Source: Phallus indusiatus
Lineage: Eukaryota > Basidiomycota > Agaricomycetes > Phallales > Phallaceae
Reading direction: 5' to 3'
NCBI GenBank assembly: GCA_027605045.1
Contig: JAQFWX010000008.1
Coordinates: 1,426,001 to 1,490,000, forward strand
DNA length: 64,000 nt
Below, one piece after another: positions 22,540 through 36,565 of the stretch; positions within the stretch are counted from its first letter, which is position 1, and every line of letters starts with the position of its first letter. The notes below the pieces were generated by a model. It worked only from the letters and a program-made list of their open reading frames with translations. It was not told the DNA's origin and searched no databases. A program made the position numbers and the translations under genes.

Positions 22540-25030
22540 ATGGAAGCTATGCGAGCTCGTCTTTCCAATAATATGGAGATAATTCCTTTAGGAAAAAAGA
22601 AGAGAGGTGTTATTCAAGAGAATCTGGGTCAAACATCCTTCAAAAAACTCGTTCAACCGCCACTCGCCGTCCCGCCCCCACCCAGTAGACCCCGGAAGCG
22701 TTCCCAGTCCCTCTCGGATTCTAGCGACGACCAGTTAGACCTTTTGTCGCAACCTTCACCGCCCCCACCATCCAGTCTGGACAAATCACAGGTATGTCAA
22801 CTTTTTCGTCCCAGGTCGAACCCTCGTAATGACCCTCAAAGACCACGAGCTGGAAGTCCGGTGCTCCTTCCTTCAAAGCGTCTCCCAGACTGAACAAACG
22901 CGTGCCGAAACCCAAACCCAAACCCCGTATGGTTCAGTTAAAGCCAAAGGGTTCTCCTTCGCCAAGGAAATATCAAAAATCGTTGAAAATGCCCCCTTCC
23001 AACCAGCTAGCTAATGATTCACAAAGTTATGACGATGAGCTCCTTAGTTCTCCACTCGAGGAACTCAGTCAGAATACCACTGAATATGTAAAGAAAACCA
23101 AGAATACAAAAGGCAGGCGCAAATTGGAAATACAAGAATTTCCCATGGACGTGGATGCGATCAAAAGTTCCCTCATCTCAAAATGTTCAACGGAGAACGA
23201 CTTCGCACCATTTTCCGTGACCCCTCCCAAAAAAATAAAGCCTTCACATAACCAAACGAAAACAGAACTGGCCCCCTTTCCCATGGAGATTCCCGGTGAC
23301 AAGCAGCCGTCCACTTCAAGTCATAATCGCATTTCACTTGAGTCAAACGCTCTATCATATGATGGACTACGACCTTTTCCGATGAGTATCCCTAGCAAGC
23401 CTCAGACTGAGTACTTTCCAACGTCCGTAAATTCGAAAGTTCTACAGGATCTGTTTTCCTAACGATATCATAACTTAGGTCTTTGCAAATGGAATGTACT
23501 ATGTCGCCTGACTTACCCAGTATAATTCAAGGTATATTTACCCATTCAATATTTTCATCTGTTTTGACATTGCCCTTCAGTCGACCCATCGAGATTATGC
23601 CCTTACTGCGACGAGCTTTTGCCTGAAGAGCCGTCATCGACATTACGAGATTTAATGACAAAAGTCAAACGAAAATCACATAAAGATCCCCGTCCAAATA
23701 ATCCTTTTGGATTAATGGCACCACTCGCTCTTTTTGCGGAAGTATGTGAAAGGCATCGATTGGAGATGAATTATCTCCCATTAGCTATGAGTCGGGGCTG
23801 GCCAATAAAGATCGACTTTGCCGCTATTCCAGATCGTATACGAGAATTCAAAAACTCTTTAGATGCGCTGATTGCCAACCCGCAAGATAGCTCCTTTTGG
23901 CTGGAACTAAAGAATGATATAGCAGCAATCGGACGGAAGAAGCTCGCTAGCGTCACTGGACAATTTGCAACTTTTGAAAAATCTCAACCGGGATAGTGAG
24001 TAAATGATTACCTCTCAGTCAAGCGGTGTCTGTAATTTTTTCCCCCCTTAGCTATGGTGAACAAGGATCTATCATTATTCAACAAACTTTATACTCCCTA
24101 TTTCCACCCGGAAGCGTCTTACAAGAGGCGGTTGAACCGCTTAGTGTTGAACAATTCTTATCGCAAGTTCTTCTCCCTGAGGCTGCGACAATTTTAATTA
24201 TGGAAGATATGGGACTGCCGTCTAAACAGCAGGCGCTAAATATTTTGGAGGAAAGCAAAAAATATGGTATTGCGATGTTTCCAGAAAGAGAGCAAAACAG
24301 TGCTATCTCGGAAATTGGTGAGCGTTTAGCCAAGGAACGTGCCCTGTCGCGACGTAAATATCTGGAGGAAATTGGGGACACGGAGGAGGATATCGCTAAC
24401 GAAATAGAAATCGAAAAACCAAGAAAAGCGTTGAAAGGGAAGAAAAAGGCGTCTACCTGCACTTCCTCTGAAGCAGAGACAGATTTTAGCAGTCGCCAAC
24501 GACATCACATCGAACCGTCTCATGAGGTATCCCAGAAGACACCTAAACCAAGGCCGAAGCCTAAACCTCGTGGTCGTGTCAAAGACAATGATGCCCGAGC
24601 CGACGAAACCCCCCGCGCAACCGCCAAGGTTAGTAAAAAGCGTCCGATAATCCCAGCGTCGACAGAATCACTCGTTGAGCTGTCATCCTCGTCTGAAGAT
24701 AACATCGATGGCTCCTGGACATTTGGCTTCAGGGGGCAAAAACACAATGAAGGTGATCCGCAAGTATATACGACGGAGAGGAAGGCCCTCAGGAAGGGTA
24801 TTTCTTGCGCTGTTGATGAGACTCCCAAACCGAAGCCGAGGAAGAAAACTGAGGGAACTACGAGCGAACCTAATGGTGTTGAGAATGCCTCGAAACCTTG
24901 CCGGAAACCCAAACCGAGACCAATCAAACCCAATACTAAACATGAGCTTTCTGTATCGGAGGAAAATAACGTAGCATATATTTCAGAGGAGACGAAGGAG
25001 GAAAAATATGATTGGTTGCTTGAAATGTAA
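22540..25030 (+). CDS. RTC4: Rtc4-domain protein with repeated basic and PFPM motifs
   Basis: Contains the RTC4-like domain (restriction of telomere capping family), a fungal nuclear domain whose biochemical role is unsettled. Start ATG 22540; first exon to about 22791. Domain sequence: a C-x2-C element SRLCPYCDELLPEEP, then NPFGLMAPLALFAEVCERHR, WPIKIDFAAIPDRI, and after an intron (donor GTGAGT at 23996) YYGEQGSIIIQQTLYSLFPP, VEQFLSQVLLPEAA and YGIAMFPERE. Outside the domain the protein is disordered, with recurring PKPKPR-type basic blocks (near 22905, 24540, 24825, 24900) and a repeated PFPM-x-IP-like motif (23140-23400). Splice sites at about 22792-22850 and 23420-23480 are uncertain; the junction before VDPSRLCPYC is clear (acceptor at 23580). 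DNA binding through the basic blocks is inference. Confidence 0.82.
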
Positions 25031-25324
25031 CTTATTATTAGATAATTCTTTTGTTCGTTCGTGTTGATTACACTTTTTGATCGAAACGCAAACTTGATTG
25101 TACGCTACGAAACATTGACTATAAATATTAATGTGCGCATACCACCTGGATATAATTATCAATTAATTCATAGCCAAAGACTGACAAGCTGGACTTTGTG
25201 AGAGAACTAATCGTCATCACTCTCCGTCGTGCGGAGCTCGAGTCGGAGTAAGGTCCGGTCAATTGAGCATTGGGCGCCAATCGTCGGACTTGAAGATTTC
25301 TTCGTCTTCAAGTTCAAAACCGAC
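25031..25324. other. Intergenic spacer between RTC4 and U2AF2
   Basis: 294 bp between two plus-strand genes. AT-rich after the RTC4 stop, then mixed composition toward the U2AF2 start. No gene or clear core promoter element is visible. Confidence 0.4.
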
Positions 25325-27504
<2,180 letters not shown>

Positions 27505-27795
27505 CTTATATATATGTATAGTATATAGTGCTCCTCAACTAAAACTAGTTCTCTGCTTTTTTATATATCTTTTTCTGCTGTTTGGCGTCGTGTACATACT
27601 CGCAGTGGATGTTTATTCTACAGATACATTTTGTGACTCAAGTCCATGGCTGATTACTATCCCAATCGTGATCTAATATAAAAACTAGCCAAAGACTCCT
27701 TCGCCCTCGCTGGGCACTTGTAACTGGCGGAGTTTAAAAACGACGGCTTGGTTCTTTCAGACGATTCATCAATTACAGGCAATTGCGGGTGGTAT

Positions 27796-30700
27796 ATGGC
27801 GACCAATAATGCATCTTTAGACCCATTGCAAACACTATCAGCAGCATTAGCAGTACCTGCTGGTTCACCCGAGCAGGCTGCTTTGTTAGCATCTTTGCGA
27901 GAAACGCTCGAACAACAACAACATCGAGTCCCCATCTTATGCACGACACTTATAACAGCCATATCCAACGCCGGAGATTCACTATTGAAAAGATGGGTTC
28001 TCGACCTACTGCATTTTGCTCTAGCGCGTTCAAGTCTGCCACTAGAAACACGTACTCAGCGTTAGTAAACTCATCCTTGTGTTCTGTTAAGTCTCATATG
28101 ATAACTGAGTTGTGCATTCGTACCCAATATAGTTGCTTCCCAATGCCTTGATATTCTCACTGGTCTGCTTGATGATCCGAGTCCTGAAACAGTCAAGGTC
28201 GTCGTTCAATGTTTTGCAACCATGTATCCGTTGCTTTTCCGATCCTAGTTCGTCATACGTTCTCCGTGTTCTCACGTGATATATTTAGCATTTCCATGGT
28301 TTATTTAGTTGCTCAAACCGAAGTCTACCCCAGTCTTGGGAAACCTTATCGAGGGCCAAAACACAAATTCTCGAACTTGTTACCAATTCTCATGTATTGA
28401 CGGGGGTGAAGCTTGCCGCCCTCAAGTTCATGCAACGAGTTATTTTGGTTCAGACGCGGGGGGTTTCTGATCCTCGAGTGCGTGTACATACTCCATTATG
28501 TCTCTATAATATAAGCTTATGTTTTCTTTTCTCGTTTATTAGCTTCAGAATAAAGCTGATCCCAATTTGGCCCTATGTCCATCAGACCATCCGTTTATAT
28601 CGAGCTCACAGCTTGAAGCTGAAGGAATGAAGCTCCTGGAACGTTCTATAACTATCCTTTTTTCAAGCCGGTAATCTATCCTCGGATAAAGTTCTCATTT
28701 CTTTGATTGTTGATAAAGTTTCTTCTACAGGAGTGCAGACGTATTAACCGCTGTAGTGAATAGCTGGAGTAGTCTGGCTAAATTACGACCTCCTCTAGTG
28801 ACTGTTATTGTAACTGCCCTTGCTCAATGGAGTCCAAGACAACTAGATGGACTTTCCGCAGTCAGTGTGAAGAGTGTCGAAAAGTCAATCAGAATTCTAT
28901 TGAGCCATATATCCCGGTCCGTGGTGCATTTGTTGCGTGTTTGTGATCCCACTGATTTTTTTTTGTTATTCGTTCGTAAAGGACGCCAAATGGTATGCCC
29001 CATATCCATCAAATCCAGAGCACTTTGCAAAAACAAGCGGAAAGAATGGAGTTGGCCGCGCAGGAAGAAAGGATGCGAAAGGAAGCTGCAGCCCTTGAAG
29101 CAAGTCGCAAGCGCAGCCTGCCGCAGTCGATTGAAGCCGAGCAAGGAGATGCCAAACGTGTCAAAGTCGAGCACACCCAAGTCCCAGATTCACTGTCGGA
29201 GCTTCTTTTAAATTTCGACTTCTCCTCACTGCCTGTCAATCTAGTCGCTAATATCATTATCGCGAATTTGCAACTTCTCACTGACCAGAGTTTGCGGAAT
29301 GCTATTGAGGTGATTTTAACTTAACTATATTCCATTGTTCGCCTAATTCTTTGCACCCTGTCAGGTGTTCCGAAATGCCAACCCACCAGAGGGTCCTTCC
29401 GGTACTAGTGCTCTCATTTCTGCAGCGACACAACCTATCCCTGTGTCTGATTCGGATGTGATTGCTGTCCCGATTAAAGAAGAACCTGTAGATCCTCTGC
29501 AGATGGACATGGATGAAGATGATATTGAATACGAACCAGATCGACTAAATGACCAATTAATAGTAAGTGTTCCAGATTATTACAATTCTAGGCATTACAC
29601 AACTTTTTTAAACAGGGTAATGAAAACGCCGCGCTACCAGAACAAAGTGAAGATACTCCCTTTGCACTGATCAACTTCCAACTACCCCCTCCTCGGCCGC
29701 TATCTGAAGCCGATCGTCACACCGCTATACTCTCTGCCATAACACGAATACGGGCCGCCGGTGAAGAATTTGGTCTTTCTCCTGAACCTACTGGACCAAA
29801 AGCATTTATCGGGCTACCACCCCAGGAAATGTGGATTCTACTTCTTGTACGGATGGTTACCCGAGCCACCCCAATTCAAGAACAGAATGAGAATGAAGAC
29901 CCCGACGACACCCTCAAGAAAGAACAGGAAGCCGAACAGAAAATGAAGGAAGATCAAGAGATGCGTGAGACGTTATGTGACTACATACTAGACGACTTTC
30001 CTTCTAGGTTTGTTGCAACTTTCAAGTCTTGTCTTTGTACAAATCTAATCTTTCGTGCAGAGTTCGGATAGCGGGAGTATGGATGAATGAAGAATGGTAT
30101 AATGACAGGCTACGTTTACGGTATAACAGAAATTGGGTAATGTCGTATTTTTTTTGATTAACTTTTCAATTAACGGGTTTTCTAGCAACCGCAATACGAA
30201 TTATGGCTGCAGAGGATCGTTGCTGCTCATCAGGAACGATTGAATGCCAAAGACAAGGCTTTTACGCAATTTCTGTTAGATTTACCAGCGATACCGGACG
30301 GTATATTAAGTCTCCTGAGAGAGTTCTGTACCGACCCTGACAAGTAAGCTTTAGCATTCGATTTGTGAACTTTATTGAACAAACTCAATTTGTGTCAAGG
30401 ACTCAAGTTGGTTTTTTGACGTTGAGAGAATTTGTCGTAATGCGACCGCCTTTGCGACAAGACGCAATGAATATTTTGCTGGAACTTACAACACATCCAT
30501 GTATGTCGGCGTTTCTTTATCGAAGCAATATGACTGATCAACAAATTTCCCAGCTAAAGCCATCCGCACTCCAGCTATAAATACCGTAAAGCGATGGGTA
30601 CCAGATACATCTCCGATGGACGAAATGGTACAAACCTATTCGCTGCGGCTTTTAAGGTTGTTGCAAAAGCGGGCATCTACCGAAGAAGAAAATAAACCAG

Positions 30701-32065
30701 ATACGATGCATGAGGACGGCTTGGAGGACGGCCAGTTGCCACAAGAAGAATCTCTACAGAGCATGTATCTTCCTGAACAAGTTACCTTACCTGCGGATAA
30801 ATCTCAAGTCCTACAAAATGTCGAGCTTATATTTGCACTATCCATTCGTGTTCCAGATCTTCTTGATGAGTATGCGCATTTTCTTCCTCACTGTCATTAC
30901 CATTAACGGTCGTTGACAGGATTTTCCTGGCTTACACGCAGATGGATGTCACTGTACAAGAAGCGATACAGGATCTAATCACTGCACTAATCAAGTCTAT
31001 GGGTCCCTCTCACCCCAAGATTTTGGCTCTGCTGGGGACATTTCCGACTGGTGCTGATACTCTGGCTCTGCGAATCCTCACTATTTTCACAGAAAATGGC
31101 CGACCAAGCCCAACAATTGTAGCACTAGTGAAAAGCTTAATCAGCGAACGAGATCTGGATGCCCGATTCTTGATACCCATAATCGCCGAGATGGATAAGG
31201 TATGTTTGATTTAGATTTGTACTTGACTTGCCGTGTAGGTTTACGCATTAACACAGAGTGATATATTACGACATTTGCCTCGTATCGTATCAATGCTTGA
31301 TGGACAGCAAGAACCGAAGAACTTGGTTCGGTTGGTGTTCGAGTCGATCGTGACTACCCCGCCGCAGACGTTCGGGAGCGTTACTTCTAACCTACCGCGA
31401 GTGCGGCAGAGCGAGCTGTTAACGCCCGCTGAGCTCATGGTGCTACTACATCACTCGGAGAAGGAGATTGGTTTGAACAGTGCCAAAGAAGGTATAGGTT
31501 TCCCTTGACTTTGAGGCACATGTAATGACTGATTGATCTTACGTTGACAGCGATATCAATATGTTTTTCAATGACTGAAGTGTTCCGATCCGAGATTCTA
31601 GGGGTAGTAATGCAGCAGATTATGGATGAACCCGCTATTCCGCTGCTATTTATGCGGACGGTAAGTTTAACATTGTACTCTACCCTACCAGAGCATAGGT
31701 TGATCTTTCGCGATTCTTCTAAGGTAATATTGTCCGTTCAAACATACAAGACATTGGTGGGGTTCGTTGCGACGACATTACTGTCGCGGTTGATCACCAA
31801 GAAGATCTGGACGATCCCCGCCCTCTGGAACGGATTTATTCACTGTGCCAAAGCTATTGCGCCCGCGAGCTTTGGGGCACTACTTCAGCTTCCAAAAGAA
31901 CAGCTGCGCGAAATCGTGGATAAACAACCTGGATTAAAATCTGGGCTTCGTGATTATGTTCTCAAAAAATCGGGCAATAAAGCTAGAGTCGCAAGTTTCC
32001 TCGAAGTGTTTGGCGAAACGTCGACGAATGCTCAGCCCATTGATGTTACCCCTTCACCTGCATAA
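27796..32065 (+). CDS. PTA1: Symplekin/Pta1, pre-mRNA cleavage and polyadenylation factor scaffold
   Basis: HEAT-repeat scaffold of the cleavage and polyadenylation factor. Start ATG 27796 (MATNNASLDPLQTL). The N-terminal half shows the symplekin/Pta1 domain: RWVLDLLHFALARSSLP, SLPQSWETLSRAKTQILELV, KLAALKFMQRVILVQTRG and NKADPNLALCPSDHPFI. A charged linker follows with RMELAAQEERMRKEAAALEA, KRVKVE and DMDEDDIEYEPDRL. The C-terminal half carries the symplekin C domain: FRNANPP, LLREFCTDPD, LRQDAMNILLELTTHP, FPTGADTLALRILTIF, NLVRLVFESIVTTPPQTFG and ELMVLLHHSEKEIGL, ending LKSGLRDYVLKKSGNKAR. At least a dozen introns of about 50-70 bp interrupt it. It sits between two other mRNA-handling genes, U2AF2 and the eIF4E2 homologue. 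Exon borders were checked only in part. Confidence 0.9.
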
Positions 32066-32263
32066 GCTCTCACATATAAACATTGTACTGATCCTTAGGA
32101 ATACGGTTACTTACAGTATTTAATAATTATGTTCTAAATACATAGTCACGTGCACGTAATTGTCCGAGCCGAATAAGATTGACAATTCAATATTCATTCA
32201 ATATCTCATCCGGTAGAAACTAAAGACCTCGGTATCTCGTCCCTTCGTTTTTATTCAAGCAAA

Positions 32264-33265
32264 ATGACTGCTTACTTCAATAATCATACTCAACGTCTCT
32301 CCCAAACGCCAACCAGCGGCAACTTTCCTTCCAATTCAATCACTGTCCCAAACGCCGCACCTCCGCCACTACCGCGGCTGGATTCGAAGCTTTTCTCAAC
32401 GACGGTGGCGTCAATGAATGATGATAAAGAGAAAGGAAATAAAACCACGACGTCCAATGGTTCTTCCGCAGTTGCTGCTCCCAGACCGCGATCGCTACAT
32501 CCTCTGCGACATACGTACGGTGCCCGTTCACGTTCCGTTCCTCTAACGTGCATCCGTTGACTCTTTGTTTCAGCTGGGTGTTCTGGTTTAGACAGCAACG
32601 TGCCCCAAGCAAGACTCTTGACTACGAAAGCGGAATAAAAAGAATTGGCTCCTTTGCCTCAGTAGAGTCATTTTGGACCTTGTTTACGCACCTGCAACCG
32701 CCGTCCAAGTTAATCCCCACCACCGACTGTTTGCTATTTCATTCTGGCGTACGTCGGCCTGTATGGGAAGACCCACTGAATCACTCGGGGGGTAAATGGA
32801 TTATTCGACTAAAGAAGGGGGTTGCGGATCGTCTCTGGGAGGACCTTGTGTGCGCTGTAGTTGGGGATCAGTTTTCCGACGACGGTGATTCAGGAGTAGG
32901 TGCTGACGCTGAAGGAAGAACAGACTTTCCCGAGATTTGTGGTTGTACAATAAGTGTAAGAAATAATGAAGATATTCTCAGTGTATGGAATAAAGGGACA
33001 GACGTGAAAATCAATGCAGGAATACGGTATGTTTTCTCAGTATTCAATTCAAAGCCGGTACCCTTAAGGTTTTTTCTGTAGAGATACCATTAAACGTGTT
33101 TTAAATTTACCGCAGAATATAATAATGGAGTATAAAACCAATTCCGGTTCGTTCTTTGCTCTTCGCTCCGCTTCTCTCGCCTCACACAGCTGTTTTGTTG
33201 CAGATTCAATTGGTGATAAGTCTAGCTTTAGAAACTCTTCTATTGATCGGTCGTCCGCTCAGTAA
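32264..33265 (+). CDS. Class II eIF4E / 4EHP-like cap-binding protein
   Basis: Binds the mRNA 5' cap; class II eIF4E proteins usually act as translational repressors. Start ATG 32264. First exon ends CGACATAC before GTACGG, then HTWVFWFRQQRAP continues after the acceptor at about 32574. Conserved cap-binding fold: YESGIKRIGSFASVESFWTL, GVRRPVWEDPLNHSGGKWII, RLWEDLVCAVVGDQF, GCTISVRNNEDILSVWNKGT. The aromatic at the first cap-stacking site is within HTWVFWF, like 4EHP, whereas canonical eIF4E has WALWF; the second is the Trp in VWEDP. Two short final exons end DRSSAQ at 33265. The N-terminal 75 residues are Ser/Pro/Thr-rich. I favour the 4EHP class over general eIF4E, at moderate confidence. 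Confidence 0.86.
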
Positions 33266-33597
33266 ATGATGTAAAAGATTAATGTAATGAAAGATTTCAC
33301 CTGTTTGAAATTAAGCATTGCGTCTGTTCCCAAAACTCAACTTCGCCTTAAAATTCGATATATGATACCCCACGCGTGCGGTTCAAGCTTAGAGTCTAAT
33401 TATGTTCCAGCTGTAAGAGCATCTTATACTGTTTCCGGTCCTCTCGCTCGCTCAGTTCTATACTGAGCACGCATGAGACAGAGGGTATGATTCCAAGGTA
33501 TCATTAGAGAGTGGGGTAGTAGGTAAAGACATGCAAAACTTGAATCCTTATAATAATACAATTATAATTCCACAAACGCCATAAGTATGCGCGATTC
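33266..33597. other. Convergent intergenic region
   Basis: 332 bp between the stops of the eIF4E-like gene (plus) and SGF73 (minus). No frame with recognisable content. Contains TATAATAATACAATTATAATTC near 33550 that could serve as 3'-end signal for the minus-strand gene. Confidence 0.4.
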
Positions 33598-34798
33598 CTA
33601 ACGGCCAGCCGTTGTTGATGGCAAGGTTCGTCGAGCCAACGCTCCGCTCAATAGGTCGCGACAATCTCGTAAACGTTCCCGACGAGCGATGAAAAAGGCT
33701 CCATTAGTTGTTTCATCAGCAGTAGCAAGAGGTACCCCAATAAGCCCCTTTTGGCCAGCCAAACGAATAGCCCGGATTAATCCTTCCATTTCAGTTTCCG
33801 AATCCACGTTCTCTTCTGCGCCTGCGTCCTCCTCCTCTTCTTGATCTTCGTTGGCCGTAGGGACAAGTATACCCTTCGCATCCTTGGGTTTCTTTTTCGT
33901 GCTTGCTTTAGCTGTTTTAGGCTGCCCCTTTTTCAGCTCGCTTGCCAATTCTTTCGCCTTCCGTTTTTCTTCACGTTCACGGTCTCGTTTTTCCTTCTTC
34001 TCTGCTTTCGTCTCTCTTTTAACAGGCTCCACAAAGTTAGGATTGTGAGCTCGATTCCAGTCAAGGAGAAGTTCATCATAAAGCCGTGATCGGCCTTGAA
34101 CTGCCCGTTTGGCCCCCATGCTGTGCGATTTACAAGTTAAGGAGCGCGAACAAGGTAAGCCTTTATCATTAATAACCCCACATTGTTTATCGTAATCGAC
34201 GGGCCCTAATCTAGAAATAAAAGACGGAAATATATTATTGATAGGCTGACAATACCTTTAGCACGTCCTTTGGTTATTTTCGGCGCCGGCCGTGCCTTCT
34301 TATTGGGCGGACCGTCTTCGCCATCCTCATACTTGCGCTTCTTCCCTATATACAAATGAAGTTGTGGAGCTTGTAAAGACGACGTAATGCTCAAACACAC
34401 CTTCGTCACTTTTACCCTTCGCATTTTTTTTATTCGGACCAAGTTTAATGCGTTTACAATTTTCTGCCATAAAGTCAGTTTGATAGTCCTTTCCGTGAGC
34501 AAAAGCTAAGATAAATACCCATATGATCGACTATAATGCTCTTGAGGATTGGCTTTTGACAGTCTTTACACCGAACGATGCCAATGTCGACACTAGCAGT
34601 GAGAGGCATCTCACCGAAAACTCGCATATCCTTTGCGCTTAACCAAAAAGTTGGAGGGGATGGTAAGGAAACGGGATCATTATGAGAGGTATCTGGATCA
34701 TTTATTTCATTATCATTAGAGTCTGAGAGGGGTAAATATGCATCAAAAGTGAAGGGCGGCGCATCTGAAGGTGTCAGACTGCTGGCCCGGAGGGACAT
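33598..34798 (-). CDS. SGF73: Sgf73/ataxin-7-like subunit of the SAGA deubiquitinase module
   Basis: Anchors the histone H2B deubiquitinase module to SAGA. Start ATG 34798 ([12 protein letters not shown]), four or more exons to TAG at 33598. The N-terminal zinc finger is [20 protein letters not shown] (residues near 78-100, split by an intron), the form found in Sgf73. The SCA7 domain reads [20 protein letters not shown] followed by [19 protein letters not shown] and [14 protein letters not shown]. Between them are basic stretches ([19 protein letters not shown]). After SCA7 comes a highly charged Lys/Glu helix ([19 protein letters not shown]) and an acidic segment. The start codon faces that of PRO2 only 24 bp away. 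Assignment is firm because both signature domains are present in order. Confidence 0.9.
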
Positions 34799-34822
34799 TG
34801 GTTTCTGGTTTGTGATGTCACA
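34799..34822. promoter_or_regulatory. 24-bp spacer between divergent start codons of SGF73 and PRO2
   Basis: The two ATGs (34798 minus, 34823 plus) are separated by 24 bp containing GTTTCTGGTTTGTGATGTCA. Leaders must overlap or be nearly absent, or one or both genes start downstream of the longest ATG; for PRO2 a second ATG at 34841 is available. Confidence 0.6.
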
Positions 34823-36405
34823 ATGTCACAGCATACTACAATGACTTCCGTCGACTCAGCGCAGCTGGCCAAAGCTGCGAAATCTGCATTCGAGGCATCT
34901 CAATTACTGGATAGTCAAGAAAGGATAAAAGCCTTAAATATTATCAAAAATGAACTTGAGCTGCAAAAATCGGAGATCTTGGAGGCGAACCGACAAGATA
35001 TGGAGGTGTGTTGCATCCTTCGAGGATAAAATCATCCTGTTTTGCTGATAGGCGGCTGGTTGATGTCCGCTAAGTTAGCTCTAATTGAGGTCAAAGAGGG
35101 ACGCCTTTCCGAATCTCTAGTGAAGAGACTGGATCTGACGACAGGTGATAAGTGGAATACAATGCTACAAGGCATTTCCGACGTCGCTGCTCTTCCGGAT
35201 CCAACGGGAAACATTACATACGCATCTCAGCTCGATGATGGGCTTGAATTATATCGGGTATCGTGTCCAATAGGTGTGCTTTTAGTGATATTTGAAGCAA
35301 GACCCGAAGTTGTTGTCAATATAGCCTCGCTGGCCATCAAATCTGGTTCGTGTTAAATCAGACATATTGTATTGGGATACCCAATTCAATTCTAGGCTGG
35401 TAGGAAATGCTGCCATTTTAAAAGGAGGGAAAGAATCGACGTACACCGCTACAATACTATCGAAAACGATAAAGTCCGCATTGTCGAAGACGTCTCTTCC
35501 GGACGAATATATCCAATTGGTCCATACGCGCCAGGAAGTCGCTTCGTTATTGAGCCTTGACCGTTACATTGATTTAGTAATACCGAGAGGAAGCAATAGT
35601 CTCGTCCGCCATATTCAGAACAACACGAGAATACCAGTGATGGGACATGCCGATGGGTTGTGTAACGTCTTCTTAGATGCGTCCGCCGATTGGACAAAGG
35701 CAGTTCGGGTGGTTGTCGATTCCAAGGTACGTACTCCCTTACTAATTGTTACGCGTATTCCATCAGCAATCAAAGGAATCTAAATGTGATTTTTAGATCA
35801 ACTACCCCGCAGCTTGCAATGCCGCAGAAACCCTTCTTGTTCACGAGTCGTTACTCGATACTCTCTGGCCTGAGGTAGCCTCGTCCCTAATTTCACACTC
35901 GGTAACACTGTTATGTGATGAAGCAACGTTAGCTTCCATCAAAAACAGGGTAACGTTGGGAACTGAGAAGTACCTTCGGGCGTCGAAGGCTGAAGATTAC
36001 GAGACCGAACATCTAGCTCTGATCATATCGGTCAAATCAGTTCCTTCTCTTCAAGCGGCAATACAACATATAAATTCACAATCTAGTCATCACACGGACA
36101 CCATCGTCACAGAGTCAGAAACAAGTGCCTCGACCTTCTGTCGAGGTGTGGACAGCGCTGGGACATTCGTTAACGCGAGCACCCGGTTTGCGGACGGCTT
36201 TCGATATGGATTTGGAACCGAGGTGGGCATCAGTACAGGTCGTATTCATGCTCGAGGGCCTGTTGGTTTAGAAGGACTGGTGACCTACAAGTATATTTTG
36301 AGGAGCCAAGACGAGAAAGGTCATATCGTAGACGACTTTGGGACTGGAGTTGGGAAAAAAACATTCAAGCATCGGCCATTGAAAGTTGATAATCTACCGT
36401 TTTGA
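34823..36405 (+). CDS. PRO2: Gamma-glutamyl phosphate reductase (ProA/Pro2)
   Basis: Second enzyme of proline synthesis: reduces gamma-glutamyl phosphate to glutamate semialdehyde with NADPH, in the cytosol. Start ATG 34823 or 34841 (MTSVDSAQLAKAAKSAF). Motifs in order: ALNIIKNELELQKSEILEAN, LDLTTGDKWNTMLQGISDVA, the conserved YRVSCPIGVLLVIFEARPEV and LASLAIKS-type segment, GNAAILKGGKES, IDLVIPRGSNSLVRHIQNNT, MGHADGLCNVFLD, then INYPAACNAAETLLVHE with the catalytic Cys. The C-terminal part has HTDTIVTES, GVDSAGTFVNASTRFADGFR and FGTEVGISTGRIHARGPVGL, all family signatures. Length agrees with fungal Pro2, and all expected catalytic segments are present. Four to five introns. Confidence 0.94.
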
Positions 36406-36565
36406 TAGATGTAAACCCAAATGTTTATGTTTTGTTGTTGTTACACTCGTGTTATTTTTACCTAAATTTGCTGGCCCATTTGGTGCCTGTGTTGAGTTTC
36501 CAACTCCGCCCAAGGTCGCTTACTGATGCATGGTCAGAAATTTCGCATTCTGGAAAACATCTACC

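Noticed and set aside
24520..24933. 137-codon frame antisense to RTC4
   Set aside because: Mirrors the KPKPR-rich coding strand (Gly-Leu-Gly-Phe runs); no signature.
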